Positions 27,976 through 37,444 of a stretch of DNA of 64,000 nt are shown here, in pieces. Below the pieces are notes generated by a model. It was not told the DNA's origin. It worked only from the letters and a program-made list of their open reading frames with translations, and ran no database searches. The first letter of the stretch is position 1. The number at the start of each line of letters is the position of its first letter. A program made the translations under genes and the position numbers. Source of the stretch: an uncultured Roseburia sp. (GTDB lineage Bacteria > Bacillota > Clostridia > Lachnospirales > Lachnospiraceae). The stretch covers positions 62,001 to 126,000 of the forward strand of contig CAMSQM010000001.1 in the NCBI GenBank assembly GCA_947062675.1. Direction: 5' to 3'.

Positions 27976-28761
27976 ATGGTCAGGGCAATTATAAACGGAT
28001 GTAATGGGAGAATGGGGCAGGTTATCACTGCAATCTGCCGTGAGGACGACGGGATTGAGGTTGTGGCCGGTGTGGATGTGTACGACGGGATTGCGAATGA
28101 TTATCCGGTGTTTCCGAATATCTCCGTCTGCGATGTGAAAGCAGATGTCATCCTGGACTTTTCAACGGCGAAAGCGGTGGACGATCTTCTGATTTACAGC
28201 GCGGACAAGCAGCTCCCGGTGGTGCTGTGCACGACCGGACTTGACAGTGAGCAGCTGGCTGGGGTAGAAAAGCTTTCCGGGCAGGTGGCGGTGCTGAAAT
28301 CGGCCAATATGTCTCTCGGCATCAATCTGCTGATGGAGCTGTTAAAACAGGCGGCGCCCGTGCTGGCCGGGGCCGGTTTTGATATAGAAATTGTGGAAAA
28401 GCACCACAACCAGAAGCTTGACGCTCCGAGCGGTACGGCTCTGGCGCTTGCGGATTCCATGCAGGGGGCGCTTGCAAAAGAGTATACGTACAGGTATGAC
28501 AGAAGCGGGGAGCGGAAGAAGCGTGATCCGCACGAGATTGGTATTTCGGCGGTCCGCGGCGGCAGTATCGTGGGGCAGCACGAGGTGATTTTTGCCGGGG
28601 CTGACGAGGTGATCACGTTTGAACACACAGCATACTCGAGGAGTGTGTTCGGCCGGGGGGCTGTGGAGGCGGCTAAATTTCTGGCGGGACAGCCTGCGGG
28701 GCTGTATGATATGGGAGATGTCGTCCGGGCCGGCGGGGACTTTCCGGGAAGCAGAAAATAA
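27976..28761 (+). CDS. dapB: 4-hydroxy-tetrahydrodipicolinate reductase
   Basis: 261-aa NAD(P)H-dependent reductase, second step of the dap pathway. Nucleotide-binding start VRAIINGCNGRMGQVI, catalytic region EKHHNQKLDAPSGTAL (His-His and Lys residues), and the family's RGGSIVGQHEVIFAG. ATG 27976 is chosen because the homologous N-terminus starts there; an open frame to 27844 upstream contains the intergenic hairpin and is not coding. Its stop codon overlaps the first ATG considered for fbp by one base. Confidence 0.96.
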   Translation: MVRAIINGCNGRMGQVITAICREDDGIEVVAGVDVYDGIANDYPVFPNISVCDVKADVILDFSTAKAVDDLLIYSADKQLPVVLCTTGLDSEQLAGVEKLSGQVAVLKSANMSLGINLLMELLKQAAPVLAGAGFDIEIVEKHHNQKLDAPSGTALALADSMQGALAKEYTYRYDRSGERKKRDPHEIGISAVRGGSIVGQHEVIFAGADEVITFEHTAYSRSVFGRGAVEAAKFLAGQPAGLYDMGDVVRAGGDFPGSRK

Positions 28762-28772
28762 TGGAGGGGAAT

Positions 28773-30740
28773 ATGGAGAAGGTGGATTTACGGTACTTAA
28801 AAAGTCTGACGAATCAGTATCCGACCGTTGCGGCGGCGGCCACGGAGATCGTCAATCAGCAGGCGATTTTAAGTCTTCCGAAGGGGACAGAGCATTTTAT
28901 CACGGATATTCACGGGGAGTATGATCAGTTTCAGCATGTGATCCGGAACGGTTCGGGGGCGATCAAGCGCAAGATTGAGCAGGAATTCGGCAATGCGATC
29001 AGCGCGGTGGAGAAAAAGGCGATTGCGACTCTTATATACTACCCGGAGCAGAAGATGGAGCAGGTGCTGAAGGCGGAGGAGAATATGGAGGACTGGTATA
29101 AGGTCACACTGTACCGTCTGATACGCATCTGCAAGAGCGCCTCCTCCAAATATACCCGCTCAAAGGTCCGCAAGGCGCTGCCGAAGGACTTTGCCTATGT
29201 GGTGGAGGAGCTTCTGACCGGCAGACCGGATGTGTCCGACCAGGAGGCATATTATAATGAGATTATCAATTCGGTTATTCACACCGGGCGCGCGTCGGAG
29301 CTTGTGATCGCCTTCTGCAATCTGATACGGCGCCTGGTCGTCGATCATCTGCACGTGGTAGGGGATATTTTTGACCGCGGTCCGCATCCGAACCTGATTA
29401 TGGACACACTGATGAAGCATCATTCTGTGGATATCCAGTGGGGGAATCATGACGTATACTGGATGGGCGCTGCGGCGGGGAGTCAGGCGTGCATCTGCAA
29501 TGTCATCCGTATTTCCGCGAAATACGGCAATCTGAACCTGCTGGAAGACGGCTACGGGATTAATCTGGTTCCCCTTGCGCGGCTTGCGATGAGCAGTTAT
29601 GAGAAGGACGCGTGCACCTGCTTTAAGCTGGATTACCGGGAGGATGAATATGACGTCCGCGACGCGATGCTCGATGAAAAAATGCACAAGGCGATCACGG
29701 TGATCCAGTTTAAGCTGGAAGGGCAGCTGATTAAGCGCCATCCCGAATATGACATGGAGGACCGTCTGCTGCTCGATAAGATGGATATCGAAAAAAAGAG
29801 CGTGCGCATCGGGGAAAAAGAATATCCTCTGAAGGATACCAATTTTCCGACCGTGGACTGGAATGATCCGTATCAGCTCTCCCCGGAGGAGGCGGATGTG
29901 ATGGACCGGCTGACCATGGCGTTTATGAACTGTGAGAAGCTTCAGAAACACGTGCGTTTCCTGTTCACCCAGGGAAGTCTCTACAAGGTACATAACGGCA
30001 ATCTGCTCTATCACGGCTGTGTTCCGATGAACGAGGACGGGACATTTACGAGTGTGGAGGTGTACGGGAAAAAATATACCGGGAAAGCGCTCTACGATGT
30101 GCTCGAGAACTATGCGAGAAAGGGCTATTACGCGATAGACCCCGATGAGAAGCGAAAAGGGCTCGACACTCTCTGGTTTATCTGGGAAAATCAGAATTCC
30201 CCTGTTTTTGGCAAGGCGAAAATGACGACATTCGAGCGCTATTTTGTCGCGGACAAATCCACCTATGACGAGCCGAAGAATCCGTATTACCAGCTGCTGG
30301 AAAACGAGGACGTTGTAAATCACATACTGGAGGAATTTGGTTTAAACAGCGATGAGGCGCATATTATCAACGGGCATATTCCGATTGAGGCGAAGCGGGG
30401 AGAGTCGCCGGTAAAATGCAACGGCAAGCTTCTGATTATTGACGGCGGTTTTTCAAAAGCTTATTATTCCAAGACCGGAATCGCGGGATATACGCTGATC
30501 TACAATTCCTACGGGCTGCTTCTGGCCGCGCATCAGCCGTTTGAGTCGGTGGAAAAGGCGGTTCAGGAGGGGAGCGATATTGTCTCGCACACGGTGCTGG
30601 TCGAGCACACCGCAAGGCGCAGGACCGTGGCTGATACGGATATCGGAAAAAGCCTAAAAGAGTCGATCGGGGATCTCGAGGCTCTGCTTCTGGCGTACCG
30701 CGACGGTGTTCTGGTGGAAAAAAATCAGCTGGATGACTGA
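28773..30740 (+). CDS. fbp: Fructose-1,6-bisphosphatase, class III
   Basis: 655-aa gluconeogenic phosphatase of the Firmicutes-specific class III (metallophosphoesterase fold). Metal-binding motifs TDIHGEYDQF, VVGDIFDRGPHP and WGNHDVYWMGAA are present, and the C-terminus has NGHIPIEAKRGESPV and IDGGFSKAYY. ATG 28773 has GGAGGGG (28763-28769) upstream; an ATG at 28761 would lie before that site. It lies directly after dapB and may share its transcript. Confidence 0.96.
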   Translation: MEKVDLRYLKSLTNQYPTVAAAATEIVNQQAILSLPKGTEHFITDIHGEYDQFQHVIRNGSGAIKRKIEQEFGNAISAVEKKAIATLIYYPEQKMEQVLKAEENMEDWYKVTLYRLIRICKSASSKYTRSKVRKALPKDFAYVVEELLTGRPDVSDQEAYYNEIINSVIHTGRASELVIAFCNLIRRLVVDHLHVVGDIFDRGPHPNLIMDTLMKHHSVDIQWGNHDVYWMGAAAGSQACICNVIRISAKYGNLNLLEDGYGINLVPLARLAMSSYEKDACTCFKLDYREDEYDVRDAMLDEKMHKAITVIQFKLEGQLIKRHPEYDMEDRLLLDKMDIEKKSVRIGEKEYPLKDTNFPTVDWNDPYQLSPEEADVMDRLTMAFMNCEKLQKHVRFLFTQGSLYKVHNGNLLYHGCVPMNEDGTFTSVEVYGKKYTGKALYDVLENYARKGYYAIDPDEKRKGLDTLWFIWENQNSPVFGKAKMTTFERYFVADKSTYDEPKNPYYQLLENEDVVNHILEEFGLNSDEAHIINGHIPIEAKRGESPVKCNGKLLIIDGGFSKAYYSKTGIAGYTLIYNSYGLLLAAHQPFESVEKAVQEGSDIVSHTVLVEHTARRRTVADTDIGKSLKESIGDLEALLLAYRDGVLVEKNQLDD

Positions 30741-30771
30741 GCAGAAAACCAGCGGAAAGGGGACCGGAGTT

Positions 30772-31650
30772 ATGGAAGGGACGGGGATACGGATCGGAAA
30801 TCATCTTTCATCCTCGCGGGGTTATGCGGCGATGGGGCGCGCCGCGGTAAAACTGGGCGCGGATACATTTGCCTTTTTTACGAGAAATCCGCGGGGCGGG
30901 GCCGCAAAGGCAGTCGTCCCTGAGGATGTAAAAAAATTTCTTGATATCGCAGAAAAGGAGAATTTCGGGAAACTGGTCGCCCACGCGCCTTACACAATGA
31001 ATCTGTGCGCTGCGCGGGAGGAAGTCCGCAGTTTTTCACTGGAAATGATCGGGGACGATTTAAGGCGGATGGAATATATTCCCGGAAATTATTATAATTT
31101 TCATCCGGGTTCCCATGTGGGACAGGGGACAAAGGCCGGGATCGCGGGGATTGCGGACGCCCTGAATAAGGTGCTGAAAAAAGAGCAGACCACGACCGTG
31201 CTGCTGGAGACGATGGCGGGAAAGGGCAGCGAGGTCGGCGGGAACTTCGCGGAACTGCGGGAGATTCTCGACCGCGTGGAACAGAGAGACAAACTGGGAG
31301 TCTGTTTTGACACCTGCCATGTCTGGGACAGCGGCTACGACATTGCCGGCAGGCTGGACGAGGTGCTGGAGGAATTTGACCGCATTATCGGTCTTGAGCG
31401 GCTCTGCGCCGTCCATTTCAATGACAGTATGAATCCGTGCGGTTCCCGCAGGGACCGCCATGCCAGAATCGGGGAGGGCTGCATCGGTGCGGAGGCAATG
31501 CGCCGCGTGGCGCAGCATCCGCTTCTGACCGGCCGGCCTTTTATCCTGGAGACCCCGAACGACGACGAGGGGTACCGGAGGGAGATTGCGCTGGTGCGCG
31601 CGTGGACACGGACAGAAAACAAACCTGTGTTCCCTGACGGCCTGTGTTGA
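30772..31650 (+). CDS. nfo: Deoxyribonuclease IV (endonuclease IV)
   Basis: 292-aa AP endonuclease that incises DNA at abasic sites in base excision repair. Zinc-site motifs seen: YNFHPGSHVGQG, LLETMAGKGSEVG, GVCFDTCHVWDSGYD, CAVHFNDS, GSRRDRHARIGEG and ILETPNDD. ATG 30772 (GGGACCGGAG upstream) gives the family N-terminus RIGNHLSSSRGY. It begins 31 nt after fbp; ruvA follows, forming a small DNA-repair group. Confidence 0.95.
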   Translation: MEGTGIRIGNHLSSSRGYAAMGRAAVKLGADTFAFFTRNPRGGAAKAVVPEDVKKFLDIAEKENFGKLVAHAPYTMNLCAAREEVRSFSLEMIGDDLRRMEYIPGNYYNFHPGSHVGQGTKAGIAGIADALNKVLKKEQTTTVLLETMAGKGSEVGGNFAELREILDRVEQRDKLGVCFDTCHVWDSGYDIAGRLDEVLEEFDRIIGLERLCAVHFNDSMNPCGSRRDRHARIGEGCIGAEAMRRVAQHPLLTGRPFILETPNDDEGYRREIALVRAWTRTENKPVFPDGLC

Positions 31651-31746
31651 AATAGGAAAAAGAAAAAGGGACCTGTCCGGCACTGCTCAGGCCGGGAAAT
31701 CCGGCCATGACAGAAAGCTGCGACAGGGAGAACCGGAGGTAAGGCG

Positions 31747-32355
31747 ATGTATGCATATATCAGGGGGATACTGGCAGAGACGGAGGAGGATGCCGTTGTG
31801 GTGGAGGCAGGCGGCATCGGTTACCGTATTTACACGACAGGGCAGACGTACGGGGCGCTGCCGCCCGTCGGCGGGACAGTCAGAATTTATACGTATCAGC
31901 AGGTCAGGGAAGATGCTGTCCTGCTGTTCGGTTTTCTGACAAAAGATGAACTGCGGATTTTTAAGCTGTTAATCGGCGTCAGCGGCATCGGGCCCAAAGG
32001 GGCGCTTGCGATACTCTCGGTGATGACGACGGATGACCTGCGCTTTGCGGTGCTCGGGGAGGACGCAAAAGCGATTGCCAGAGCGCCGGGCGTCGGGGTG
32101 AAGACGGCGCAGCGCCTGATACTCGAGCTGAGAGATAAGCTGAATATGGATGACGCCGCTCCGCAGGGCAGCGCGGCGCAGCCTGTGCCGCAGGCCGGTG
32201 CAAAAGGAGCGAAAAGCGAGGCGGTGCAGGCCCTGACGGCTCTGGGGTATTCTTCTTCCGAAGCGCTTAAGGCGGTAAATGAGGCTGAGGTCACGGATGA
32301 GACGGACGTGGAAGAGATTCTTAAGGCGGCCCTTAAGAATATGGCGCTTTTGTGA
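31747..32355 (+). CDS. ruvA: Holliday junction branch-migration protein RuvA
   Basis: 202-aa junction-binding subunit of the RuvAB complex. N-terminal OB fold (MYAYIRGILAETEEDAVVVEAGGIGYRIY), helix-hairpin-helix pair (LIGVSGIGPKGALAIL, APGVGVKTAQRLILELRDK), a Gly/Ala/Gln linker, and the RuvB-binding C-terminal domain (VQALTALGYSSSEALKAV). CCGGAGGTAA lies before ATG 31747. Confidence 0.96.
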   Translation: MYAYIRGILAETEEDAVVVEAGGIGYRIYTTGQTYGALPPVGGTVRIYTYQQVREDAVLLFGFLTKDELRIFKLLIGVSGIGPKGALAILSVMTTDDLRFAVLGEDAKAIARAPGVGVKTAQRLILELRDKLNMDDAAPQGSAAQPVPQAGAKGAKSEAVQALTALGYSSSEALKAVNEAEVTDETDVEEILKAALKNMALL

Positions 32356-32414
32356 CCGTATCAGCAGGGCAGCAGCCGGATGGCACAATCATATAACAGT
32401 CGTCAGGAGAGATT

Positions 32415-33416
32415 ATGGAAAAACGTATTATATCCACCCAGGTCCGTGAGGAGGACATAAAAATCGAAAAAAGTCTCCGCCCGCAGACGCTGGAAGATTA
32501 TATCGGTCAGCAGAAGGCGAAGGAAAATTTAAAAATTTATATCGAGGCGGCGAAAGGACGTGGTGAATCCCTCGACCACGTCCTGTTTTACGGCCCGCCC
32601 GGGCTTGGAAAGACCACTCTTGCGGGTATTATTGCCAATGAGATGGGAACTCATATCAAGATTACATCCGGCCCGGCCATCGGCAGGCCCGGGGAGATGG
32701 CGGCGATTCTGAGCAACCTTCAGGAGGGGGATGTTCTCTTTGTGGATGAGATCCACCGTCTCAACCGCCAGGTGGAGGAGGTTCTCTATCCGGCGATGGA
32801 GGATTATGTAATTGATGTTATGATCGGAAAAGGTGCGACGGCCCGGTCCATCCGTCTGGATCTTCCCAAATTCACGCTTGTAGGAGCCACGACGCGCGCC
32901 GGGCTTCTCTCGGCCCCGCTCCGCGACCGGTTCGGCGTTGTCCATCATCTGGAATTTTATACCGTGGAAGAGCTTCAGACTATTCTGGTTCATTCCGCGG
33001 CGACGCTGGGGGTTGAGATAGAGCGGGAAGGCGCCTTTGAGCTGGCGCGCCGCTCCAGGGGCACGCCGCGCCTCGCAAACCGTCTGTTAAAGCGTGTCCG
33101 CGATTTCGCGGAGGTCCGCTACGACGGAAGAATCACAAAGGAGGTCGCCTCATTTGCCCTGGATCTTCTGGAAGTCGATAAAATGGGGCTGGATCAGAAT
33201 GACCGCAATATCTTAAAAATCATGATCGAAAAATTTTCCGGAGGTCCGGTCGGGCTGGATACGCTGGCGGCCGCCATCGGTGAGGACCCTGGGACGATCG
33301 AGGACGTCTATGAGCCGTATCTGGTAAAAAACGGGTTTATCAACCGCACCCCGAAGGGGCGGGTGGTGACGGAGTCCGCCTATGGGCATTTCGGGCTGGA
33401 GCCACGCATTCGCTGA
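32415..33416 (+). CDS. ruvB: Holliday junction helicase motor RuvB
   Basis: 333-aa AAA+ ATPase. Walker [14 protein letters not shown], Walker [11 protein letters not shown], sensor [18 protein letters not shown] with the arginine finger region, and the winged-helix C-terminus ending [18 protein letters not shown]. Follows ruvA by 59 nt, forming the usual operon. Confidence 0.97.
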   Translation: MEKRIISTQVREEDIKIEKSLRPQTLEDYIGQQKAKENLKIYIEAAKGRGESLDHVLFYGPPGLGKTTLAGIIANEMGTHIKITSGPAIGRPGEMAAILSNLQEGDVLFVDEIHRLNRQVEEVLYPAMEDYVIDVMIGKGATARSIRLDLPKFTLVGATTRAGLLSAPLRDRFGVVHHLEFYTVEELQTILVHSAATLGVEIEREGAFELARRSRGTPRLANRLLKRVRDFAEVRYDGRITKEVASFALDLLEVDKMGLDQNDRNILKIMIEKFSGGPVGLDTLAAAIGEDPGTIEDVYEPYLVKNGFINRTPKGRVVTESAYGHFGLEPRIR

Positions 33417-33499
33417 AAGTGGTCGTCATGCCAGGCTGGGCGGATCACGGGAGCTGCAGCGGATTTTCACATAGTCTTCACATTTGTCCAATTTATGGA

Positions 33500-33528
33500 T
33501 TGACATTTCCGTGTCAATATGCTAAATT
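33500..33528 (+). promoter_or_regulatory. Promoter with palindromic operator upstream of secreted paralogue 1
   Basis: TTGACA (33500-33505), 17-nt spacer, TAAATT (33523-33528). The -35 box is itself the left half of a perfect inverted repeat TTGACA-N6-TGTCAA (33500-33517), so a repressor could cover the promoter. A similar arrangement stands before paralogue 2. Confidence 0.7.
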
Positions 33529-33588
33529 GACTATATTGAAGTTTTCCCACTTTAATAATACTTTAAATCATGGAAAGGAATGTGAGTT

Positions 33589-34413
33589 ATGAAGACAAAA
33601 GGGAAGAGAGTATGGAACAGAGTGGTAAGCTTTGCACTCGCGGTAGTACTTATGGCTACGGCATTTGCAGTGACAGTGCCGGAAGAGGTGCAGGCGGCAG
33701 AGAAGAAGTTCAAGAGCACAGGCAAGACGACGTTAACCATTAAGGATTCTGAGAGATACTACGATGATGATCTCAAGCCGGTTGGAAAAGTTACCTGGAT
33801 CAAATATACGGCTACAAAGAACGGCTTTCTCAAGGTTACCGCGGCAAACAGTGCGAAGTCCGATTACACCTATGCGTTAGGTCAGTGGCGGTTATATAAC
33901 AAGACAAAGAAGAAAGCGCTTTCTCCGACCTATACATACAATGCAAATTATTCCAGCGCATTTTATACCACGGATTACTTCGGTGTAAAGAAAGGTACCA
34001 CATATTACCTTCAGCTGAAGCCGGCATGCGGCGTGAAGCTTACAGCCAGCTTTACAGCAGTAACTGACAAGAGCGGAAGCAAACAGGGGAGTGCTTTAAA
34101 TCTTCAGAGAAATAAGAAGACCAACGGTTTAATCACAGCGGGAAGCAAGGCTGCTCACTGGTATAAGTATACACTTTCTTCTGCACAGCCGCTTAAAGTA
34201 TATTTTTCTCCGTATCTGACCAACGATGTCGAGATTACGATCTTTGGGCCGGGCGTACAGACGATGAAGAAGACAGTTAAGATGACCAGCCAGACATGGG
34301 CGCGTGAGATTTCTTACACCACAAACGGAAGCGTGAGAGCTGGTACATATTACGTTGCAATCCGTCCGGTAAGCACAACCTGTACAGGATATTACAAGGT
34401 AAGATGGAACTAA
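33589..34413 (+). CDS. Secreted hypothetical protein, tandem paralogue 1
   Basis: 274 aa with a Sec signal peptide (basic KTKGKRVWNRVV, hydrophobic SFALAVVLMATAFAV, cleavage likely near VQAAEK). The mature part is about 240 residues of beta-rich sequence built as two similar halves: GKVTWIKYTATKNGFLKVT...YYLQLKPACG and AAHWYKYTLSSAQPLKVYF...YYVAIRPVSTTCTGYYKVRW. This resembles the bacterial pre-peptidase C-terminal (PPC-like) beta-sandwich, a carbohydrate- or protein-binding fold, but I do not recognise the family with certainty. GGAAAGGAATGTGAG lies before ATG 33589. Nearly identical to the next gene. Confidence 0.82.
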   Translation: MKTKGKRVWNRVVSFALAVVLMATAFAVTVPEEVQAAEKKFKSTGKTTLTIKDSERYYDDDLKPVGKVTWIKYTATKNGFLKVTAANSAKSDYTYALGQWRLYNKTKKKALSPTYTYNANYSSAFYTTDYFGVKKGTTYYLQLKPACGVKLTASFTAVTDKSGSKQGSALNLQRNKKTNGLITAGSKAAHWYKYTLSSAQPLKVYFSPYLTNDVEITIFGPGVQTMKKTVKMTSQTWAREISYTTNGSVRAGTYYVAIRPVSTTCTGYYKVRWN

Positions 34414-34682
34414 GCAGTTCGGACAGAATTGTTTCTGACAGACAAAAGATGATTCCGGCCTGAGTTGCTAAGTGGACAGAATCATGAAGGGCAGGCAGAG
34501 CGGGCTGTTGTGTATCTGCACAGAGAGCAGATTATGGCAGCCTGGCTGTCCGCCAAAGAAAAGTAATTATAGAAAAATAATGTTTTACAGAAAAGATCCG
34601 GATGGTCGGACATAGATAATCGGTAATATAAAATACATGTTAATACATGGTTCATATTTCTCATATTTCTCCAATTTACAGA

Positions 34683-34711
34683 TTGACATTTTTATGTCGG
34701 TGTGTTAAATT
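34683..34711 (+). promoter_or_regulatory. Promoter of secreted paralogue 2
   Basis: TTGACA (34683-34688), 17-nt spacer, TAAATT (34706-34711). GACA-N6-TGTC is conserved here (34685-34698) although the outer palindrome bases differ from paralogue 1. The gap 34414-34682 before it shows nothing I recognise. Confidence 0.68.
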
Positions 34712-34769
34712 GGCTTTATTAAGGTTGTGCAACTTTAGTATTATTAAATGTGGGAAAGGAATGTGAGTT

Positions 34770-35594
34770 ATGAAGGCAACAGGGAAAAGAGTATGGAGAA
34801 GAGTGGTAAGTTTTGCCCTCGCGGCAGTACTTATGGCCACGGCGTTTGCAGTGACGGTGCCGGAAGAGGTGCAGGCGGCGGAGAAGAAGTTCAAGAGTAC
34901 AGGTAAGACGACGTTAACCATCACGGATTCAGAGAGATACTACGATGATTATCTCAAGCCGGTTGGAAAAGTAACCTGGATCAAATACACGGCTACAAAG
35001 AACGGCTTTCTCAAGGTTACCGCGGCAAACAGTGCGAAGTCCGATTACAGCTATGCGTTAGGGGAATGGCGGTTATACAATAAGACGAAGAAAAAAGCGC
35101 TTTCTCCGAATTATGTATACAATGCAAAGTATTCCAGTGCATTTTACACCACGGACTATTTTGGAGTAAAGAAGGGTACCACCTATTATCTTCAGGTAAA
35201 GCCGGCATGCGGCGTGAAGCTTACAGCCAGCTTTACGGCGGTAAATGACAAGAGCGGAAGCAAACAGGGGAGTGCTTTAAATCTTCAGAGAAATAAGAAG
35301 ACCAGCGGTTTAATCACAGCGGGAAGCAAGGCTGCTCACTGGTATAAGTATACACTTACTTCCGAGAAGCCGCTTAAGGTGTCCTTCACCCCGTATCTGA
35401 CCAACGATGTCGAGATTACGATCTTCGGGCCGGGCGTAGAGGATATGAAGAAGGTGGTCAGTATGACCAGCAAGACATGGGCGCGTGAGATTTCGTATAT
35501 CACAGATGGAAACGTGAGAGCTGGTACATATCATATTGCAATCCGTCCGGTAAGCACGACCTGCACAGGATATTATAAAATAAAATGGAACTGA
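34770..35594 (+). CDS. Secreted hypothetical protein, tandem paralogue 2
   Basis: 274 aa, same length as paralogue 1 and differing at only a small share of positions; differences cluster in the second half (for example AQPLKVYFSP against EKPLKVSFTP). Signal peptide, two-half beta-rich architecture and the C-terminal TTCTGYYKIKWN are kept. The duplication includes the promoter, operator and ribosome binding site, so each copy can be expressed on its own. Exported function unknown. Confidence 0.82.
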   Translation: MKATGKRVWRRVVSFALAAVLMATAFAVTVPEEVQAAEKKFKSTGKTTLTITDSERYYDDYLKPVGKVTWIKYTATKNGFLKVTAANSAKSDYSYALGEWRLYNKTKKKALSPNYVYNAKYSSAFYTTDYFGVKKGTTYYLQVKPACGVKLTASFTAVNDKSGSKQGSALNLQRNKKTSGLITAGSKAAHWYKYTLTSEKPLKVSFTPYLTNDVEITIFGPGVEDMKKVVSMTSKTWAREISYITDGNVRAGTYHIAIRPVSTTCTGYYKIKWN

Positions 35595-35624
35595 TTCGTG
35601 AAGTAATAAGTACATAGCAAAACA

Positions 35625-35661
35625 CACAGGGCGGCAGACGCAGAGATTCTGCCGCCCTGTG
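35625..35661. terminator. Terminator between paralogue 2 and the convergent methyltransferase
   Basis: 13-bp perfect stem CACAGGGCGGCAG / CTGCCGCCCTGTG around an 11-nt loop. The T run is clearer on the minus strand (TGTGTTTTGC). Confidence 0.65.
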
Positions 35662-35721
35662 CGTTCTGGCAATATTCTTAAATTCTGATTTTATAAAATG
35701 CAGGAGACGGTTCCGGTAACT

Positions 35722-36534
35722 TTATGGGGAAAGAGTCTGTTTTGTTCCAATAAACAGAAGATGGTTGCTGCGCCCCAGCAGTTCAGGCTTTTCACAACAA
35801 TAAAAGTGGTATCGGAGATACTGCTTATAGCTGTATTCATCGAGCGCATTGATTTTTTCGGCGAGTAGTTCGCTCATGCCGTCTGAGGCCACCTCTTTTT
35901 CAATTTTTATCCCGCCGTCGCACAGCATTTTTCTGCATTCATCAACTGTAAAGAAAACAAACGGAAAGTCTTCCAGGCGGAGTGTCTGATGATTATAATC
36001 ACCGCTCTTAAAAAAGTCCGGGTTATATCCCATTTCTGTTGCAACCACCATATCGTGCGATATAAATGCAAAGAAGATGGTTCCGTTGTCTTTACACACT
36101 CTTTTCGCCTCTGAGATGCACTTCTGTCTGTCGGCCTCGTGATGAAAATGGTATAAGGGGCCGAAAAGAAGAACGATGTCAAAGCTGCTATCGCGGTAGA
36201 TGGACAGATCCGCGGCGTTTCCCTGGGTTAAGGCGACAGGGCAGTCAGAGGTTATTTTACTTTTAAATGCTTTTATATTACTATCTGCCAGTTCCAGAGC
36301 ACTGACAGAATATCCTTTTTTTGCAAAATAGAGACTGTATTCGCCGGCGCCCGCACCGATGTCGAGAATTGAGGCTCCCGGAGTGAGGTACGGCTCAATA
36401 TACCTGACGGTCGTAAGAAATTCAACCTTTGCAGCGTTGGAATGATTTAATCTGGAATTTTCGTCAAAGATTTCGTATGTCCTGGATATCTGTGTGATTT
36501 CGTCGCTTATTTTCCTGAGATTTGTAAAATCCAA
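35722..36534 (-). CDS. Class I SAM-dependent methyltransferase
   Basis: 270 aa. SAM-binding motif I ILDIGAGAGEYSLYFAKKGY followed by the acidic residue in VSALELADSN, motif II region GNAADLS, and motif III FDIVLLFGPLYHFHHEADR as in UbiE/Methyltransf_11 proteins. No signal for the substrate. It is transcribed towards the secreted paralogues and is divergent from the ABC transporter that follows. Confidence 0.87.
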   Translation of the reverse strand: MDFTNLRKISDEITQISRTYEIFDENSRLNHSNAAKVEFLTTVRYIEPYLTPGASILDIGAGAGEYSLYFAKKGYSVSALELADSNIKAFKSKITSDCPVALTQGNAADLSIYRDSSFDIVLLFGPLYHFHHEADRQKCISEAKRVCKDNGTIFFAFISHDMVVATEMGYNPDFFKSGDYNHQTLRLEDFPFVFFTVDECRKMLCDGGIKIEKEVASDGMSELLAEKINALDEYSYKQYLRYHFYCCEKPELLGRSNHLLFIGTKQTLSP

Positions 36535-36672
36535 TTTTAATTTTCTCCATTTCAGTGCGTTTTTATTATGAAAAGCAGTTCTTTTGGAACTGCAGGTCTG
36601 CCGGACGCAATTATATCATATCAGGCGCTGCGTGTCCATCTTCTTCTGCGAATGAAACCGGACAGACGCAAA

Positions 36673-36700
36673 GTTACAAAAATGTACCTCTGGCGTACCT
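36673..36700 (+). promoter_or_regulatory. Three 11-bp-phased repeats upstream of the ABC transporter
   Basis: GTTAC (36673), GTACC (36684) and GTACC (36695) lie exactly 11 bp apart, with the last two extended to GTACCT. This spacing is typical of OmpR-family response regulator sites. A -10-like TATCGT (36721-36726) without a -35 box follows, as in activator-dependent promoters. AGGAGGAG precedes ATG 36761. Confidence 0.5.
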
Positions 36701-36760
36701 TTATTTTGATATCCGCCTGTTATCGTAAAGACATCGAAAGGTAACAGGAGGAGCTAACGA

Positions 36761-37444
36761 ATGACTATCTTAAACACTTTTAATCTGAAAAAATACTATG
36801 GCAGGGATGAGAGTCTGGTGAAAGCGCTGGACGATGTGAGTGTATCTGTTGAAAACGGGCAGTTTGCCGCGATTATCGGAACATCTGGCAGCGGTAAATC
36901 GACGCTGCTGAATATGCTCGGCGGACTGGACACCCCTGATGCGGGCAGTATCAGCGTCGAGGGAAAGAAACTTGAAAAAATGACGGAAGAACAGCTCACG
37001 GTATTTCGCCGCCGGCGCATCGGTTTTATTTTTCAGAATTATAACCTGATTCCCTATCTCACGGCATATGAGAACATTGTCCTGCCAGTCCGCCTGGACG
37101 GAAAGACCGAGGATCAGAATTTTCTGAATGAAATTGTTCATTTTCTGGAGCTGGACGGAAAACTTCAGAATTTTCCGGGGCATCTTTCGGGCGGACAGCA
37201 GCAGCGGGTGGCGATTGCCCGCGCTCTTGTGTCAAAGCCTGCTATTATTCTGGCGGATGAGCCGACGGGAAATCTTGACAGCCGAACCAGCAGCAAAGTG
37301 ATTGATCTTTTAAAAATGACCAGTCAAAAGTTTCGCCAGACGATTGTTATGATTACACACAATCCCGAAATTGCAGAAAAGGCAGACGTGAGAATCCACA
37401 TTGAGGATGGAAGGATCCGCGCGCAGGAGGGAGGAAGAAAATGA
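36761..37444 (+). CDS. ABC transporter ATP-binding protein (MacB/LolD/BceA type)
   Basis: 227 aa. Walker [10 protein letters not shown] (residues 40-48), Q loop [16 protein letters not shown], signature [15 protein letters not shown], Walker [13 protein letters not shown] and the switch His in [10 protein letters not shown]. Belongs to the subfamily working with FtsX-type permeases. It overlaps the permease start by 4 nt (ATGA), so the two are coupled. Confidence 0.95.
   Translation: MTILNTFNLKKYYGRDESLVKALDDVSVSVENGQFAAIIGTSGSGKSTLLNMLGGLDTPDAGSISVEGKKLEKMTEEQLTVFRRRRIGFIFQNYNLIPYLTAYENIVLPVRLDGKTEDQNFLNEIVHFLELDGKLQNFPGHLSGGQQQRVAIARALVSKPAIILADEPTGNLDSRTSSKVIDLLKMTSQKFRQTIVMITHNPEIAEKADVRIHIEDGRIRAQEGGRK

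Noticed and set aside
29160-30323. Long antisense open frame inside fbp
   Set aside because: Composition shadow of the fbp coding frame; no ribosome binding site and no family motif. Similar antisense frames within xylB (5994-6866), dapA (26892-27845) and cls (42620-43720) were dismissed for the same reason.
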